NCBI GenBank assembly: GCA_964540535.1
Contig: CAZIMO010000005.1
Location: forward strand, 1 to 64,000
From: Fimenecus sp964540535
GTDB lineage: Bacteria; Bacillota; Clostridia; Oscillospirales; Acutalibacteraceae
DNA length: 64,000 bases
Reading direction: 5' to 3'
Each line of letters begins with the position of its first letter. Position 1 is the stretch's first letter. Below, piece after piece: positions 61,833-64,000 of this stretch. The notes below the pieces were generated by a model. It saw only the letters and a program-made list of their open reading frames with translations. It was not told the DNA's origin and did not search any database. Position numbers and translations under genes: made by a program.

Positions 61833-62567
61833 ATGAAAAGAAATTTAAAATTATTGTTATCATTGGTAATGTTTGTTGCCATAGCTGTTTCATTCTCATT
61901 AACTGCAAACGCCGCTTTATTCGATATGTCCGTAATAGAAGAGGACACCACAGATGAATTTTGGAGAGAACGCGGTATTCATAAAATTGAAGATGAATAT
62001 TTAAAACAGCCTATAAAATCCTTTGATGTTAATGACAAAGGTTTTGTTGTCATTGCAACAACCAATAATATGCTTATTGTTTTAGATGATAATAATGAAC
62101 AAGTCAGTGCAATTTCTTTTGAAAATTATGGAGATTACTTTGTAAAATGGAACGGCGAAAATATATTATTGTTTCTTGTAAGGGGAGATGATATTGTTCA
62201 AATGAATATGAACGGTGATTTCATATCGAAAATAATTGTTAATAAAGATGATTGGGAAACCGCCCGAAAATGGCGTGAATTAAGCAAGCTCCAAAGTAGT
62301 GTTGTGATGAATAATAATGAATATCGCCTTAAAAGCAGTAATGCTGTTTTAAAAATATTTAATTCTTTGTATTCTACAATTGAAAAAGTAGATGCAAACG
62401 GAAATATTGTTACTGTTTATGATGTTACCGAAAAATATAACGGAATGGCTTTTCTATTTTGTACCTTTCATTTATTGGTAGTGGGAATTATGATATATTT
62501 TTTTGTTCGATTATATATAGAAAACAAAATATATATGAAACAAAAGGCTAAATTCAGTCACAGGTAA
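61833..62567 (+). CDS. Secreted membrane-anchored protein, tandem paralog 2
   Basis: The protein of about 244 residues repeats the plan of its neighbour: a signal peptide (LKLLLSLVMFVAIAVSFSLT), beta repeats (IKSFDVNDKGFVVIATTNNM, YFVKWNGENILLFLVRGDD) and a C-terminal membrane helix (LFCTFHLLVVGIMIYFFVRL). The 33 bases before its start, beginning ATGATAAACAGC, closely match those before paralog 1, so the whole unit was duplicated. GGGTGG precedes the ATG at 61833; an upstream ATG overlaps the previous stop codon. Confidence 0.6.
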   Translation: MKRNLKLLLSLVMFVAIAVSFSLTANAALFDMSVIEEDTTDEFWRERGIHKIEDEYLKQPIKSFDVNDKGFVVIATTNNMLIVLDDNNEQVSAISFENYGDYFVKWNGENILLFLVRGDDIVQMNMNGDFISKIIVNKDDWETARKWRELSKLQSSVVMNNNEYRLKSSNAVLKIFNSLYSTIEKVDANGNIVTVYDVTEKYNGMAFLFCTFHLLVVGIMIYFFVRLYIENKIYMKQKAKFSHR

Positions 62568-62597
62568 CACACAACAGCTTTGAGCATTTGAAAATCA

Positions 62598-62722
62598 GGG
62601 GGCGGTCAAATGGCTCAAATGCTAAATCCTTCAGGTAGCCGATATATGTATTCTTATGACAATAATGCCAATAGCCTTAATTATGCCCTTTCGTCTGACG
62701 AACAAAATATGTTTTTGATTTG
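62598..62722 (+). pseudogene. Fragment of the middle RHS region
   Basis: About 125 bases resemble 53271-53395 of the main gene (GGCGGTCAGATGGCTCAAAT region, coding GGQMAQMLNPSGSRYMYSYD), with roughly one substitution in ten. The frame then meets stops. It is a remnant of an older RHS copy and shows that a different part of the gene has also been duplicated. Confidence 0.75.
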
Positions 62723-62755
62723 AACTGGTTTTTAATAAATTAGGGGGTTACTATA

Positions 62756-63223
62756 ATGAGTAAATTATGTATTGGTTTAATAAAAAAGCCGTTTGGCATA
62801 GCAGATTGTTCATTAAAAGAACAAATCAGCTTATTATTGAATAAATATAATCTCGGTGTATTTTTTAAATTATCCTATTTTGAACCTTTTTTGAAAGAGT
62901 ACAATACAGATGAATGTATCATTTTTAGTATTGTCGACAACAATTCTTTTGATAATTGCGAAATGTTGTTTTTGCCCGATAACTGTTATTTTAATGTAAA
63001 AACAAATGGATTATCGTTTAATGAAAGAATGGCTATTCTTAAAGCTGCCTGCGAAAATATATTACAATACGAAAGCAAGATGGAAATTTTTATCGGTAAC
63101 AGCGGTGCAGAATTTTCAGAATACGAGCATATCAGCGTTGACCCTATAAATTTTGAAAAAATTCTAATAGAATCTCTTAATGTTTTTGATGTTCCGAGCC
63201 TGCATTTTTCAATACACATATAA
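62756..63223 (+). CDS. Hypothetical protein, possible immunity gene of a lost cassette
   Basis: The 155-residue soluble protein (LCIGLIKKPFGIADCSLKEQ, SLLLNKYNLGVFFKLSYFEP, EHISVDPINFEKILIESLNV) has no known motif. It has a GGGGG-containing sequence about 12 bp before the ATG and lies between an RHS fragment and a REP-like element. Its position and size match an immunity gene whose toxin tip has been lost. Composition is A+T rich like the other tips. Confidence 0.55.
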   Translation: MSKLCIGLIKKPFGIADCSLKEQISLLLNKYNLGVFFKLSYFEPFLKEYNTDECIIFSIVDNNSFDNCEMLFLPDNCYFNVKTNGLSFNERMAILKAACENILQYESKMEIFIGNSGAEFSEYEHISVDPINFEKILIESLNVFDVPSLHFSIHI

Positions 63224-63247
63224 TTGAGGACAATTTTTAAAGGCAAT

Positions 63248-63271
63248 CAGGGGACGGTTCTGTGTCTTGAC
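63248..63271 (+). repeat. REP-like element R5
   Basis: CAGGGGACGGTTCTGTGTCT and the following TGAC repeat the right half of R1, R3 and R4. An RHS core fragment starts within about 6 bp. Confidence 0.75.
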
Positions 63272-63276
63272 AAAAT

Positions 63277-63409
63277 AAAGCATAAGTCAGGCAGGCACTG
63301 AACTTGTTTCTTATGACTACAACATTGACGGTCAGAGAATAAAGAAAACAGCTTTGGACCTTTCAACAGGAAAGCCTGTAACAACAGAATATTTCTACAA
63401 CGGCAGTAT
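63277..63409 (+). pseudogene. RHS core fragment next to R5
   Basis: These about 130 bases match the main core from its segment GAAAGCATAAGTCAGGCAGG onward to CTACAACGGCAGTAT, with small changes (GAAACAGGAGAG reads TCAACAGGAAAG). The match then stops abruptly. No complete frame remains. Confidence 0.8.
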
Positions 63410-63468
63410 GCCTTGCTTGGTTGGTATATCAGTAAAACAAGTTTGTACGGAATGTGGGGAAGAATATT

Positions 63469-63765
63469 ATGGATTTTGATCAGGAAAAAATGAATTATCT
63501 TTTAAATCATGTATATTATTATATTTATGATTTGATTGATAATGTTCTCGCAGATTCTCAAGATGATCCGCATTATTCTGCTGTTACAGCAACTAATATG
63601 ATAAAATGTTACATTGAAATAATGAGTAAAATTGAACCTCAATTGCCATATTCTACTGTTAAAGATTTCTTTTTATATTCCGGATATTATTCTGAAGAAG
63701 AATTTGAGGTATTTGAAAACAGCAGAAAAAAAGAGTCTGACTATTATATTGGAAAACAATTTTAG
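63469..63765 (+). CDS. Small acidic helical protein, possible immunity gene
   Basis: The 98-residue protein (MDFDQEKMNYLLNHVYYYIY, NMIKCYIEIMSKIEPQLPYS) is acidic, helical and rich in tyrosine. GGGGAAGA lies 7 bp before the ATG at 63469; a longer frame begins at 63454 but lacks this support. It sits after an RHS fragment and 19 bp before a membrane immunity homologue. No family recognised. Confidence 0.55.
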   Translation: MDFDQEKMNYLLNHVYYYIYDLIDNVLADSQDDPHYSAVTATNMIKCYIEIMSKIEPQLPYSTVKDFFLYSGYYSEEEFEVFENSRKKESDYYIGKQF

Positions 63766-63784
63766 GATGATCAAGGAGAATTAT

Positions 63785-64000
63785 ATGAAAAAATATGTTT
63801 CTTTTGTTTTTGACGGTGTATATCACGGATTTTTATTTGTGCTTTTGATTGAATATACAATTTTTCAGTTTTTGGATGCTCCAAGCAACTTTAAGGCTTT
63901 AATAATTTGTATCGCCTTATTATCTTCGATTGCGGTTACATATTTTTGTTATTACAGAAAATTCGAAAATGCAATTTTAAAAGGTTTGGTTATCAGTTTT
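63785..64000 (+). CDS. Partial membrane immunity-like protein (paralog of 58492-58959)
   Basis: The frame starts at ATG 63785 after AAGGAG and is cut by the window end. Its first 72 residues (KKYVSFVFDGVYHGFLFVLL, ALIICIALLSSIAVTYFCYY) closely match the protein at 58492. The 18 bases upstream also match, so the two arose by duplication and have since drifted. A second toxin-44-type cassette may lie or have lain nearby. Confidence 0.8.
   Translation, partial: MKKYVSFVFDGVYHGFLFVLLIEYTIFQFLDAPSNFKALIICIALLSSIAVTYFCYYRKFENAILKGLVISF

Overview
The window comes from a low-to-mid G+C Gram-positive chromosome, most likely an anaerobic gut member of the Clostridia (Oscillospiraceae/Ruminococcaceae-like). 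The grounds are AGGAGG-type ribosome binding sites, a fusA-tuf pair followed by DUF896 and DUF1653 genes, a second type II topoisomerase pair, a rich set of glycoside hydrolases, and a Firmicutes-type phage module. No rRNA and no CRISPR array were seen. Family names are from reading the translations; no database search was possible.

Layout. 1-8,813: core genes: fusA, tuf, two small conserved proteins, a topoisomerase IV-like pair and secG. 8,846-8,921: tRNA-Lys(TTT). 8,922 to about 26,170: a decayed prophage inserted next to that tRNA. It holds an integrase, an Abi-family HEPN protein between two putative small RNAs, a CI/LexA-like repressor with at least five related operator sites, small early genes, two orphan methyltransferases, a ParB-like protein, an HUH replication initiator, terminase small and large subunits, a portal, and a minor capsid protein fused to a probable toxin domain. 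It stops abruptly inside a scaffold-like gene; capsid, tail and lysis genes and the right attachment site are missing. 26,200-49,422: chromosomal genes: an AAA ATPase, nagB, a mannosidase-transporter operon, a membrane-anchored arabinofuranosidase, a GntR-ABC operon with a dyad operator, asnS-asnA, a GH3 beta-glucosidase, rmuC, and a solute-binding lipoprotein-VanZ-DUF1015 operon.

49,672-64,000: a polymorphic toxin locus. One intact 2,283-residue secreted RHS/YD-repeat protein carries a C-terminal tip and is followed by a probable immunity gene. Behind it lies an array of promoterless RHS core fragments, each joined to a different tip or candidate immunity gene: a toxin-44-like domain, a phage-lysozyme-like domain, and several unknown products. 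Copies of a short REP-like sequence (GGGGACGGTTCTGTGTCTT) sit exactly where four of the core copies begin. The near-identical core DNA (549 bp between the main gene and cassette B) would let tips be exchanged by homologous recombination. The array continues past the window edge.

The parts most worth a second look are the Abi-ncRNA unit, the RHS cassette array with its REP-like junctions, the capsid-toxin fusion, and an octamer (TCAGCGGA) found eleven times on one strand of the prophage in all reading frames.
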